Shown piece after piece: positions 9,551 to 18,252 of a stretch of 64,000 bases of DNA (positions are counted from its first letter, which is position 1; every line of letters begins with the position of its first letter). This stretch comes from Caballeronia sp. M1242. Its GTDB lineage: Bacteria; Pseudomonadota; Gammaproteobacteria; Burkholderiales; Burkholderiaceae. The DNA lies in NCBI RefSeq assembly GCF_017220215.1, contig NZ_CP071130.1, positions 372,001-436,000 of the forward strand, written 5' to 3'. The notes beneath the pieces were generated by a model that searched no databases, had not been told where the DNA came from, and saw nothing but the letters and a program-made list of their open reading frames with translations. The position numbers were made by a program, and so were the translations under genes.

Positions 9551-11059
9551 TCAGCGCGTCGGGTCCTTGACCGGCGTGCGCACGGTAGCGGTGCCGTCGG
9601 CGATTTGCTGCGCGAACACGAGCGCTTCGACAATGGTTCCGAACACTTCCGCGCGGATTGTGTCGTCGGTCAGGCGCAGCAGATACGACGGATGATAGGT
9701 CGGCACGACAATGCGCCCCTTGTGCTCGATCGTCTTGCCGAGATACTCGGAAAGCGCCGTGCGATGCCCGGTCAGCGCCTTGAGCGCCGTGGCCCCGAGC
9801 GCGACGACCACCTTCGGCCCGATGCGCGTCAGTTCTTCGTCGAGCCAGTGGCGGCAGGCTTCGCGCTCGCGTTGCGACGGCGTGACGTGCAGCCGCTCGT
9901 TGTCCTTTCCGTGCGCGTCCCACTTGAAATGCTTCACCGCGTTGGTCATATAAAGCGATTCGCGTTCGAGCTGCGCCTCGCGGATGGCCTCGTCGAGCAG
10001 TTTCCCCGCCGGACCGACGAACGGCTTGCCCTCGCGGTCTTCGTGATCGCCCGGCTGCTCGCCGACCAGCATGACGCGCGCACCCGCCGGACCCGCGCCC
10101 GGCACGGCCTGCGTCGCGTTGCGCCAGAGCGAGCAGCGTTTGCACGCGTCAAGCGAGGGCGGCTCCTTCAGCGACGTGCCGTTGAGCGGCTCGAGATCCG
10201 TATTCAGCGCGACTTCCATGTCCGCCGGCACGTTGCACGGATGGCGGTCGCGCCGCGTGTAAGGATCGGCGCGGGCGATCAGCGCGGGATCGGCGCGCTT
10301 GTTGTCCGAGTTCTTCCAGTAGCGCACCGGCATGTGCGACGCCATTTCGGCGGCATTTTCCTGCGCCGGCGTGAAGGTGCTCTCGTAATACGCGAGCCAC
10401 AATGCCTCGATGGCATCGCCGCTCACGGCCTCGCCGCTCATGGCGTCCGGGCCCACGCCGAAGTCCATGGGCTTTTCCTCCGGCTCGCTCGTGCGGTCCA
10501 CGCGCAGCAGGGCGCCGTCCCAGAACGCCGCGCCGTGCGGCGTGGCGATCATCCACGTGGCGCTGCCCATGCGCGTGGCGAAATACATGGCGGCGTGCTC
10601 CAGCAGGTCGTGCACCGGCTCGCACCAACTGATGAACTCCGGCGGCCCGAGCGACGAATCCCGGTGCCTGAAGCGCAGCGTCTTGCGCATTCTGGTTTCT
10701 TCCGCCTCCACGATTTCGATCATTCGAAGGAGCCGCTGCCCGTCCTCGTCTTCCGGCGATGCCACCGCGCGATCGCCCTGCGTCCAGCGCCACAGCACCT
10801 TGTACAGAAACGGCCAGCGGTCCGGCGCGCGGTAACACGCCGCCGTTTCCAGCATGGCGAGAAATTCGCGGGCGATTTTCACGGGCTTCGGCGCATTCGG
10901 GTTCGCCGGGCCGCACGCCGCACCGACGGTGCCGAACACGGTGGCCGATGCGCTCGATTCCCGCCACAGCACGTCTTCCGGCGGCACGCCCTCCATGACG
11001 AGCGAGCGCGCGACGGTGCGCCATGCAGCGAACGAGGGATCAAGAGTGACGCTTTTCAT
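9551..11059 (-). CDS. DUF4130 - UdgX fusion, SOS-linked uracil-DNA-binding/repair protein
   Basis: This 502-residue protein joins an N-terminal DUF4130 domain (about residues 1-250) to a C-terminal UdgX-type uracil-DNA glycosylase domain (about 300-490). The UDG part shows the iron-sulfur-type cysteines (C-x2-C in ACKRC), GEQPGDHED, KPFVGPAG, TNAVKHFKW and the late motif VPTYHPSYLL. In UdgX the KRRIH loop carries the histidine that bonds covalently to DNA at uracil sites. Here the aligned residues read NERLH, keeping the last Arg and the His but losing Lys and the first Arg. The ATG at 11059 is 30 bp from a consensus LexA box. Fusions of this kind are known to co-occur with a radical-SAM repair protein, which is not in this window. 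DNA repair under SOS control is a strong inference. Confidence 0.9.
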   Translation of the reverse strand: MKSVTLDPSFAAWRTVARSLVMEGVPPEDVLWRESSASATVFGTVGAACGPANPNAPKPVKIAREFLAMLETAACYRAPDRWPFLYKVLWRWTQGDRAVASPEDEDGQRLLRMIEIVEAEETRMRKTLRFRHRDSSLGPPEFISWCEPVHDLLEHAAMYFATRMGSATWMIATPHGAAFWDGALLRVDRTSEPEEKPMDFGVGPDAMSGEAVSGDAIEALWLAYYESTFTPAQENAAEMASHMPVRYWKNSDNKRADPALIARADPYTRRDRHPCNVPADMEVALNTDLEPLNGTSLKEPPSLDACKRCSLWRNATQAVPGAGPAGARVMLVGEQPGDHEDREGKPFVGPAGKLLDEAIREAQLERESLYMTNAVKHFKWDAHGKDNERLHVTPSQREREACRHWLDEELTRIGPKVVVALGATALKALTGHRTALSEYLGKTIEHKGRIVVPTYHPSYLLRLTDDTIRAEVFGTIVEALVFAQQIADGTATVRTPVKDPTR

Positions 11060-11089
11060 CGGAAACCGGAACCAGAAAAAGCCGAAAAG

Positions 11090-11109
11090 TACTGTATATC
11101 CATACAGTA
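11090..11109 (-). promoter_or_regulatory. LexA (SOS) box
   Basis: The 20 bases read TACTGTATATCCATACAGTA, matching the proteobacterial LexA consensus CTGT-N8-ACAG with both half-sites perfect and flanking TA dyads. It lies 30 bp upstream of the start of the DUF4130-UdgX gene, where LexA would block the promoter. The gene to its right is transcribed toward it and ends at 11187, so the udgX-type gene is the only plausible target. Confidence 0.9.
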
Positions 11110-11186
11110 ATTCTAGCGACGGCTCCGGCCGGTAGGCAACCTTTTTAAGATGGTCGTGCCCTTTTGACGCTGCGGACCGCGTGCAG

Positions 11187-11774
11187 TTAGCCTTGCGGCA
11201 AATCGCCCGGCTGATCGACGTCGCGCAACACGTTCGGATCGTCGACTTCCACCAGAAGCGGCGCCGCTGTCGCGAAAATGGCCCGCGCTCCGGCGTCGCC
11301 GTCCAAGGCGGCGAGCGTCGCGCGGTGCGCCAGGCCGAAGCCGACCGGATGCCCGCGCTGCCCGCGATACATCGGCGCGACGAGCGCCGCGCCCGCATCC
11401 AGCGGCCGCGCGACGGCTTCGATCGTCGCGGGCTCGATCCACGGCATGTCGCCGAGCGCGACGATCCATCCTTCCGCTTCGGACGTCGCGCGCACGGCGG
11501 CGGCGAGCGTCGCGCCCATGCCGCGCGCGGCGTCCGCGCTGAAGATCACGTCGCAGCCGGCTTCGTTCAGCACGTCCGCGAGCTTCTCGGCGCCCGGCCG
11601 CACGACCGCGATCACCTCGGACGCAACGGAAAGCAGCCGCCGCGCGGACTGGAACACGACCGGCGTGCCGCCGGGCAACGTCGCGAGGAGCTTGTTTTGC
11701 AGGCCGGAAGGATCGAAGCGGGTGCCGAGGCCCGCCGCCAGCAGGATGCCGGTCGCAGTGGACGAGTAGGTCAT
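11187..11774 (-). CDS. MobA-like molybdenum cofactor nucleotidyltransferase
   Basis: This 195-residue protein has the nucleotidyltransferase opening GILLAAGLGTRFDPSG with the NKLL lysine shortly after, then GDMPWIEP, the metal-binding motif of MobA/MocA. MocA transfers CMP to molybdopterin for xanthine-oxidase-family enzymes, and this gene follows such an enzyme's genes on the same strand with a 99-bp gap. A cofactor-maturation role for the upstream oxidoreductase is therefore likely. The start at 11774 (MTYSSTATG) gives the family N-terminus; a start at 11831 would add a nonhomologous leader. No XdhC/PaoD-type chaperone gene is seen in the operon. Confidence 0.85.
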   Translation of the reverse strand: MTYSSTATGILLAAGLGTRFDPSGLQNKLLATLPGGTPVVFQSARRLLSVASEVIAVVRPGAEKLADVLNEAGCDVIFSADAARGMGATLAAAVRATSEAEGWIVALGDMPWIEPATIEAVARPLDAGAALVAPMYRGQRGHPVGFGLAHRATLAALDGDAGARAIFATAAPLLVEVDDPNVLRDVDQPGDLPQG

Positions 11775-11873
11775 CGCGCGGCTCGAAGGACAAGGAAAGC
11801 CGATTGTGCAGTGCGACGAGAGGCGGGGCAAGCGCGAAGAAATGCCGCGCCTGACCCCGCCGTGATGCGCCGT

Positions 11874-14093
11874 TCAGGCGGTGCGTGGCATCACTTTGTC
11901 GAGCGTGATCGGCAGATCCCGCACGCGCACGCCGGTCGCGTGATACACCGCATTGCCGATCGCCCCGGCTACGCCCGTGATGCCGATCTCGCCGATTCCC
12001 CGCACGCCCAGCGGATTGATGAACGGATCGGGCTTGCCGACGAACGCGATGTCGATCTGTCCGATATCCGCGTTCACCGGCACGTGGTACTCCGCGAGAT
12101 TGGCGTTGGTGTAGCGGCCATAGCGCGGATCGAGATCGCTCTTTTCCATCAGCGCCGAGCCGACGCCCCACACGATGCCGCCCATCAACTGGCTATGCGC
12201 AGTCTTTTCGTTGAGCAGATTGCCGACGTCGTACACGCCGACGATGCGCGGCACGCGAATCGTGCCCAACTCCGCATCGACGTGCACTTCCGCGAACACC
12301 GCGCCGAACGAGTGGAACGCGTACTCCTTCTTCTCGTCGCCGGGCTTCGTCGTCGCGATGGCTTCGATCGGCTTGCCGCCGTTGCGCGCGATCACGGCCG
12401 CCGCCGGATCGCGCTTGTCCGGGTTCGAGCGGCTCACGACCCAGCCGTTGGCCACGGTCACGTCGTCGCGCGACAGTCCCGCGACGGGCGAGCCGCGGTC
12501 GGCAAGCGCCATCGCGATGAGCTGATCGCGCGCCTGTCTGGAGGCCGCCTGCACCGCCGGCGACACGCTCGCGACCGACTGCGAGCCGCCCGAGCCGGGC
12601 GCCTTCGGCAGCGACGAATCGCCGAGCGCGAAATTGACGTAGGCGGGCGGAAAGCCGAGCGCGTCCGCCGCCACTTGCGTCATCACCGTGTACGTGCCGG
12701 TGCCGAGATCCTGCGTGCCGGCGGCGACCATCGCGGTGCCGTCGGGCAGAATGCGCGCGATCGCGGACGATTCGCTGCGATTGGCCGGATACGTCGCCGT
12801 CGCCACGCCCCAGCCGATGAGCGTATTGCCTTCGCGCATCGACCGCGGCGCGGCGCGGCGCTTCGACCAGCCGAACTTCTGCGCGCCTTCCTGATAGCAC
12901 TCCATCAGCGCCTTGCTGGACCACGGCTTCTTTTCCTGCGGCTCCATGTTCGCGTAGTTCTTGATGCGCAGCGCGAGCGGGTCCATCGCGAGCTGGTACG
13001 CCATTTCGTCCATCGCCGTTTCCAGCGCGAACGACCCGCTCATTTCGCCCGGCGCGCGCATGAAGGTCGGCGTGCCGACATCCAGCTTCACGAGCTTGTG
13101 CGACGTGGAAAGATTCGGCACCGCGTACGACATGCGCGTGACGATCGCCGAGCTTTCGGTCCAGTCCTCGAATGTCGATGTCGTCGAAATGACGTCGTGG
13201 CGCATGCCGGTCATCGTGCCGTCCTCGCGCGCGCTGACCGCGATGCGCTGCTCGGTGAACGGCCGGTTGCCGACCATGCCGAACATCTGCGTGCGATCGA
13301 GCACGAGCTTGACCGGCCGCCCCGTCTGCTTCGCGGCCATTGCCGCCAGCACGACATGCGACCACACCGAGCCCTTGCAGCCGAAGCCGCCGCCGACGAA
13401 CGGGCAGATCACGCGCACGTCGTCCTCCGGAATGCCGAAGAACTTCGCCACCGAACTGCGCGCGCCGGAGACGCCTTGCGTCGTGTCGTAGAGCGTGAGC
13501 TTCGGGCCGTCCCAGCGCGCGAGCGTCGCGTGCGGCTCCATCGGATTGTGATGCTCGATAGGCGTCGTGTAGACCGTGTTCAGCCGCGTCGGACCCTGAC
13601 GCAGGCCGGCGTCCACGTCGCCGCGCTGCGTCGTGATCGCGCGGCCCATCATCTTTTGCGGCTGATACGCCGTGGGCCTCGCGCGGTCGAAATCGGCGTT
13701 CGGCGTGGCGGCGTCATAGCGAATATCGACGAAACGCGCCGCGCCCTGCGCATGTTCGAGCGTATCCGCGACGACGACGGCCACCGGCTCGTTGCTGTAG
13801 CGCACGTCGTTGGTTTGCAGAAGCGACAGGCCGCGAATTGCGGGCGGCTGCGCGTCGGGCTTGCCGCTGTGCGGCAGGCGCATCGCGTTGCGGTACGTCA
13901 TCACGAAGAGCACGCCGGGCATGGACTGCGCGCGGCTCGCGTCGATCGACGCAATGCGGCCTTTCGCCACCGTGCTCGTGATGAGCACCGCGTGCGCGAG
14001 CTTGGCCTCGCTGTTGTCGCCGCTGTAGCGCGCCTGACCCGTGACCTTCAGCACGCCGTCCGTGCGATCCATCGGTTGACCGATGACACTCAT
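11874..14093 (-). CDS. paoC: Aldehyde oxidoreductase molybdenum-binding subunit (PaoC-like)
   Basis: This is the 739-residue catalytic subunit of a xanthine-oxidase-family enzyme that oxidises aldehydes using a molybdopterin cofactor. Recognisable segments are GQARYSGD at the start, the Moco-binding region [27 protein letters not shown] and [13 protein letters not shown]. The near-terminal [12 protein letters not shown] contains the glutamate that acts as catalytic base. There is no own signal peptide; in PaoABC the complex is exported folded by the Tat signal on the iron-sulfur subunit, which is also true here. The start at 14093 ([10 protein letters not shown]) overlaps the stop of the FAD-subunit gene by 4 bp. 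Substrate range is likely aromatic or aliphatic aldehydes by analogy. Confidence 0.93.
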   Translation of the reverse strand: MSVIGQPMDRTDGVLKVTGQARYSGDNSEAKLAHAVLITSTVAKGRIASIDASRAQSMPGVLFVMTYRNAMRLPHSGKPDAQPPAIRGLSLLQTNDVRYSNEPVAVVVADTLEHAQGAARFVDIRYDAATPNADFDRARPTAYQPQKMMGRAITTQRGDVDAGLRQGPTRLNTVYTTPIEHHNPMEPHATLARWDGPKLTLYDTTQGVSGARSSVAKFFGIPEDDVRVICPFVGGGFGCKGSVWSHVVLAAMAAKQTGRPVKLVLDRTQMFGMVGNRPFTEQRIAVSAREDGTMTGMRHDVISTTSTFEDWTESSAIVTRMSYAVPNLSTSHKLVKLDVGTPTFMRAPGEMSGSFALETAMDEMAYQLAMDPLALRIKNYANMEPQEKKPWSSKALMECYQEGAQKFGWSKRRAAPRSMREGNTLIGWGVATATYPANRSESSAIARILPDGTAMVAAGTQDLGTGTYTVMTQVAADALGFPPAYVNFALGDSSLPKAPGSGGSQSVASVSPAVQAASRQARDQLIAMALADRGSPVAGLSRDDVTVANGWVVSRSNPDKRDPAAAVIARNGGKPIEAIATTKPGDEKKEYAFHSFGAVFAEVHVDAELGTIRVPRIVGVYDVGNLLNEKTAHSQLMGGIVWGVGSALMEKSDLDPRYGRYTNANLAEYHVPVNADIGQIDIAFVGKPDPFINPLGVRGIGEIGITGVAGAIGNAVYHATGVRVRDLPITLDKVMPRTA

Positions 14094-15091
14094 GCGACAC
14101 CTCCTGCGACGTTTCCTGCTTGTTGAACGGCGCGTACGATCGCCCGCTGCGCGAGCGTCACCTTGAACGCGTTGTCGCGTCGCGGTTGCGCGCCCTGCAC
14201 CGCAAGCGCGGCGGCGCTTTGCAGCGTGGCGGCCTCGAGCGTCTTGCCGACGAGCGCCGCCTCGGTCTCGCTCGCGCGCCACGGCTTGTGCGCGACGCCG
14301 CCGAGCGCGATGCGCGCGGTCCTGACCGTGTTGCCGTCCATCTGCAACGCGGCCGCCACCGAGACGAGCGCAAACGCGTAGCTCGCCCGATCGCGGATCT
14401 TCAGATACTTCGAGTGGTCGGCGAAGAGCGGCGGCGGCAGATCGACGGCGGTGATCAGCTCGCCCGGTGTCAGCGTCGTATCGAGGTCGGGCCGGTCGCC
14501 CGGCAGCCGATGAAACTCCGCGAACGGAATGACTCGCTCGCCGTTCGGGCCGGTCACGCGCACGGCGGCATCGAGCGCGGCGAGCGCCACGCTCATGTCC
14601 GACGGATTCGTCGCGATGCACTGATTGCTCGCGCCGAGAATCGCGTGAATGCGCGTGTTGCCGTCGAGCGCGGCGCATCCGCTGCCCGGCGCGCGCTTGT
14701 TGCACTGGGGAAAGCCGGTGTCGTAGAAGTAATAGCAGCGCGTGCGCTGCATCAGATTGCCGCCGACGGTCGCCATGTTGCGCAGTTGCGCCGACGCGCC
14801 CGCGAGCAGCGCCTGCGACAGCAGCGGATACCGCTCGCGCACCCACGTGTGATTGGCGGCGTCGCTGTTGCGCACGAGCGCGCCGATGCGCAGGCCGCCG
14901 TCCGGCAACGGCGTCACGCCGCCGAGGCCGTCGATATGCGTGATATCGACGAGCCGCGCCGGGCGCGCGACGCCGTTTTTCATGAGATCGAGCAGGTTCG
15001 TGCCGCCGCCGATGAACACCGTACCCGGCTGGCCGCCCGCCTTCACCGCCGAGCCGATGTCGGCGGCGCGCTGATAGGAGATCGCGTCCAT
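14090..15091 (-). CDS. paoB: Aldehyde oxidoreductase FAD-binding subunit (PaoB-like)
   Basis: This 333-residue protein carries FAD and passes electrons between the 2Fe-2S subunit and the acceptor. The FAD-binding motif is [17 protein letters not shown] (about residues 24-40), with a second site at [15 protein letters not shown]. Four cysteines, C119, C130, C139 and C158, sit where E. coli PaoB binds an additional 4Fe-4S cluster, which most xanthine-oxidase-family FAD subunits lack. This places the enzyme in the PaoABC group. The gene starts nine bp after the iron-sulfur gene and overlaps the molybdenum-subunit gene by 4 bp. Confidence 0.93.
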   Translation of the reverse strand: MDAISYQRAADIGSAVKAGGQPGTVFIGGGTNLLDLMKNGVARPARLVDITHIDGLGGVTPLPDGGLRIGALVRNSDAANHTWVRERYPLLSQALLAGASAQLRNMATVGGNLMQRTRCYYFYDTGFPQCNKRAPGSGCAALDGNTRIHAILGASNQCIATNPSDMSVALAALDAAVRVTGPNGERVIPFAEFHRLPGDRPDLDTTLTPGELITAVDLPPPLFADHSKYLKIRDRASYAFALVSVAAALQMDGNTVRTARIALGGVAHKPWRASETEAALVGKTLEAATLQSAAALAVQGAQPRRDNAFKVTLAQRAIVRAVQQAGNVAGGVA

Positions 15092-15100
15092 GTCGTCTCC

Positions 15101-15805
15101 TTAACTGCGCGTCGAAGCGACGGTCTTCACCGCCGCGACGATGTTCGGGTACGCGCCGCAGCGGCAGATGTTGCCGCTCATGCGCTCGCGGATTTCGTCG
15201 TCCGAGAGTTGCGGCGGGCGAAAGCGCACGTCGGCGGTGGCGGCGCTCGCGTCGCCATTGCGGTATTCGTCGATCAGCGCCGTCGCCGAACACAACTGAC
15301 CCGGCGTGCAGTAGCCGCACTGGAAGGCGTCTTTTTCGATGAACGCCTGTTGCAGCGGACTCAGGCTGTCGGCGGCGGGCGCAAGGCCTTCGACGGTCGT
15401 CACGCTTTCGCCCTCGTGCATGACGGCGAGCGTGAGACACGAATTGATCCGCCTGCCGCCGACGATGACCGTGCACGCGCCGCACTGTCCGCGGTCGCAG
15501 CCTTTCTTCGTGCCGGTGAGGCCCGCGTATTCACGCAACGCGTCGAGCAGCGTGGTGCGCGCTTCGACTTGCAATTCGTACGGATGACCGTTGATGGTCA
15601 GCTTGACCGGCATGACCGGCGCGGCGGATGGCGGCATCGGCGTGGTTGCCTGCGCGTCCGCTTGCTGCGAGCCGGCTTGCTGCGCGTGCGCAAGCGGCGT
15701 CGCGGTCACGGCCGCTGCCGCCGCGGCCGATTGAAGAAAACGCCTGCGCGACGGCTTTTGCACCGCGTCGTCGACGGGAGGTGAAGCTTTATTGACTGGA
15801 GACAT
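15101..15805 (-). CDS. paoA: Aldehyde oxidoreductase 2Fe-2S subunit with Tat signal (PaoA-like)
   Basis: This 234-residue iron-sulfur subunit is the first gene of the oxidoreductase operon. A twin-arginine signal (SRRRFLQSAAAAAA, then cleavage near AHAQQ) would export the assembled complex to the periplasm. The plant-ferredoxin-type cluster cysteines occur in KGCDRGQCGACTV, and the second cluster's cysteines in CGYCTPGQLC and NICRCGAYPN. The start at 15805 (MSPVNKASPP) places the Tat motif about 20 residues in; AGGAG lies about 15 bases upstream. A long Gln/Ala/Pro linker follows the signal. Confidence 0.93.
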   Translation of the reverse strand: MSPVNKASPPVDDAVQKPSRRRFLQSAAAAAAVTATPLAHAQQAGSQQADAQATTPMPPSAAPVMPVKLTINGHPYELQVEARTTLLDALREYAGLTGTKKGCDRGQCGACTVIVGGRRINSCLTLAVMHEGESVTTVEGLAPAADSLSPLQQAFIEKDAFQCGYCTPGQLCSATALIDEYRNGDASAATADVRFRPPQLSDDEIRERMSGNICRCGAYPNIVAAVKTVASTRS

Positions 15806-16209
15806 GGCGAAAGAAGGCTCCTCGCTCGTTCGGAAGGGCGTCGTCCGGCTCGGGTCTTCGTAGGCTGATCGCTCGCGGCCGACGCGACTTTCGGCCGATG
15901 AGCGCCGGTGCCCGGGTCCGCGCGGCGCAAGGTGTCTGCGAGCCGATGCGCAGTCGACTGTAAGGCGACCGAACGTTCGGCAATTCGCGACCGCATGGTT
16001 ATGCAAGTCGGGTGCCACGGCTTGTCGCGCGGGCGTTCTGTCGTGGATTGGTCCGAGCGCCGCGCGTAAATCCTGCATCGGCGAGTAAATCCGCGTTCGC
16101 CTCGCGCTTGCCATCGTTTCGGTATTTGTCAGGAACGAGGCCGCACTTTGTGACGTTTTCTCGGCTGCGCACGTCGCACAATCGCGTGAAGTCCGCTCCG
16201 AATTCGTCC
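15806..16209. other. Divergent intergenic region with a 12-bp palindrome
   Basis: This 404-bp gap separates the leftward oxidoreductase operon from the rightward TPR-glycosyltransferase gene and must hold both promoters. The only clear element is the perfect palindrome CCGAACGTTCGG at 15969-15980, of the size bound by a dimeric repressor. I could not fix -35 or -10 boxes with confidence. Confidence 0.5.
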
Positions 16210-18252
16210 ATGACAGCCGACGCCGATCGCTATCACGCCGCCTTTTCCCACTATTCGAACGCCCGCTTCGACGACGCGCTCGCGCTGCTCGCGTCGATGC
16301 TTGCGCGCTGTCCCGCGACGAGCGAAGTGCTGAACCTCGCGGCGATGTGCGCGTTCCGTGCCGATCGTCATGAACTCGCCGATGCTTATTGGCAACGTGC
16401 GATGGAGGAGCACCCGAACGACGCGGGTTCGTACAGCAACTTCGCGAGCGCGCTGACGGCGCGCGGCCGCCTGAGCGACGCGCAGGCGCTCTATCGCCGG
16501 GCGATCGAACTGCGGCCGGATTTCGTCGAAGCGCATTACAACCTCGCGAACGTGTCGCAGAAACTCGGCCATAACGACGAAGCCGAAGCGTCCTTCCGAG
16601 AGGCGCTGCGCCTGAAACCGGAGTTCGCGGAAGCGCATCTGAACCTCGCGGTGCTACTCGCGCACGCGCGCCGCCTGCCCGAAGCGGAGGCGGCGTATCG
16701 GCAGGCGCTGGCCGCGCGGCCCGGCTACGCGGAAGCGCACAACAACCTCGGCAATCTGCTGAAAGACGCCGGCCGGTTCGATGAAGCCGTGGCGCACCTT
16801 CGGCAGGCCGTCGCCGCTCGTCCGGACTGGGCGGACGCGCATTTCAATCTCGGCAACGCGCACAACGCGCAAGGATCGCTCGGCGATGCCCGCAGCGCCT
16901 ACCGGAACGCCCTCGCGCTGCGTCCGGATTTCGCCGCCGCGTTGAACAATCTCGGCGGCGTGCTGGACGCGCTCGGCTGCCTGAAGGACGCCGAAGCGGC
17001 GTATCGGCGGGTGCTTGCCATCGAGCCGGATTCGGCGGACGCGCACTGCAATCTGGCGAACGTGATTTATCGCGATGTCGCGCTCGGCCGTCGCGAGCGA
17101 TTGGCGGAAGCCGAAGCGTCGTATCGCCGCGCGCTGGCGCTTCGGCCGGGCTTTGGCGCCGCGTTGATCAATCTCGGCAATCTGCTGCGCGAGGACAACG
17201 CGCGTTCGGCGGAGGCGCAGGCCGTGTTCCGCGAGGCCCTGCGCGTCGATCCCGAATCGGCCGATGCGCGGCTCAATCTCGCGACGACGCTCCTGCGCGC
17301 GGGAGACTTCGAGCAAGGATGGGCTTGCTTCGAAGCCCGCTACGACGCGCGTCTCTCGCAGCGTTCGGTTCATCCGCCGGACGTTCCGTATCCGCGATGG
17401 CGCGGCGAACCACTCGCGGGCAAATCGCTGCTCGTGGTCACAGAGCAGGGTTTCGGCGACAGCATCCAGTTCATTCGCTATCTGCCGATGCTTAAGGCGC
17501 AAGGCGCGGCAAAGCTGACGGTCGTGTGCCCGCCGACGCTCGCGGCGCTGCTCGAATCCGCCGATGGCGTCGTGCAATGCGTAACCCCCGATGCGCTCGC
17601 CGCGCTGCCGCCGCACGACTACTGGTGCTTTCTGATGAGCCTGCCCGCGCGCGCCGGCACGACGCTGGACACGATTCCCCGCGCGACGCCGTATCTGCAC
17701 GCGAGCGCATCGCGCATCGAGTATTGGAAGCGCCGCTTGCCGGATATGCCGAAGATCGGCATCGCATGGTCGGGCGAGCCCCGCCCGTGGATGCCGGACT
17801 CGTTCGGCGCGCTCAGCCGCCGCTGGCTCGACGCGCGCCTGTGCGAGCCGCTTTTCGGCACGCCCGGCGTGACGTTCGTGAGCCTGCAAAAAGGGCCGAC
17901 CGCGCGCGCCCAGCTTGCCGCGCTGCCCGGCCCGCTGCGCCCGCTCGATCTGATGAACGATGTCGCCGATTTCGCCGATACGGCCGCGATCATCGCGTCA
18001 CTGGACCTCGTGATTTCCGTGGATACGGCGGTCGCGCATCTGGCCGGCGCGCTCGGCAAGCCGGTGTGGATACTGCTCAACGCGAACGCTTGCTGGCGCT
18101 GGCTCGAGGACCGCGCCGACTCGCCGTGGTACCCAACCGCGCGGCTTTTCCGCCAGCGCGCGCCGGGTCAGTGGATCGAGGTGATCGAGCGCGTCGCCGA
18201 TGCAATCGCCGAATGGCGGCGCCCGGAAGGCGTCACGCCTCGCTCTCCATGA
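16210..18252 (+). CDS. Tetratricopeptide repeat glycosyltransferase-like protein (TPR + GT9 fold)
   Basis: This 680-residue protein has an N-terminal array of roughly ten TPR units (recurrent patterns such as ALRPDFAEAHNNLGN, to about residue 380). A C-terminal domain of the heptosyltransferase/GT9 fold follows: LLVVTEQGFGDSIQFIRYLPML opens the first half, PKIGIAWSGEP opens the second, and DLVISVDTAVAHLAGALGKPVWILL carries the conserved nucleotide-sugar motif with its His intact. Proteins of this architecture are common in Burkholderia and are thought to glycosylate or process surface polymers; the acceptor is unknown. The start at 16210 has no clear ribosome binding site. The last 20 bp overlap the convergent gene. 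Confidence 0.85.
   Translation: MTADADRYHAAFSHYSNARFDDALALLASMLARCPATSEVLNLAAMCAFRADRHELADAYWQRAMEEHPNDAGSYSNFASALTARGRLSDAQALYRRAIELRPDFVEAHYNLANVSQKLGHNDEAEASFREALRLKPEFAEAHLNLAVLLAHARRLPEAEAAYRQALAARPGYAEAHNNLGNLLKDAGRFDEAVAHLRQAVAARPDWADAHFNLGNAHNAQGSLGDARSAYRNALALRPDFAAALNNLGGVLDALGCLKDAEAAYRRVLAIEPDSADAHCNLANVIYRDVALGRRERLAEAEASYRRALALRPGFGAALINLGNLLREDNARSAEAQAVFREALRVDPESADARLNLATTLLRAGDFEQGWACFEARYDARLSQRSVHPPDVPYPRWRGEPLAGKSLLVVTEQGFGDSIQFIRYLPMLKAQGAAKLTVVCPPTLAALLESADGVVQCVTPDALAALPPHDYWCFLMSLPARAGTTLDTIPRATPYLHASASRIEYWKRRLPDMPKIGIAWSGEPRPWMPDSFGALSRRWLDARLCEPLFGTPGVTFVSLQKGPTARAQLAALPGPLRPLDLMNDVADFADTAAIIASLDLVISVDTAVAHLAGALGKPVWILLNANACWRWLEDRADSPWYPTARLFRQRAPGQWIEVIERVADAIAEWRRPEGVTPRSP

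Noticed and set aside
8748-10145. Leftward 465-codon reading frame over two smaller genes
   Set aside because: It runs through the terminator at 8877-8914 and parts of two genes that have family or membrane-protein features; composition is that of an antisense or off-frame shadow.
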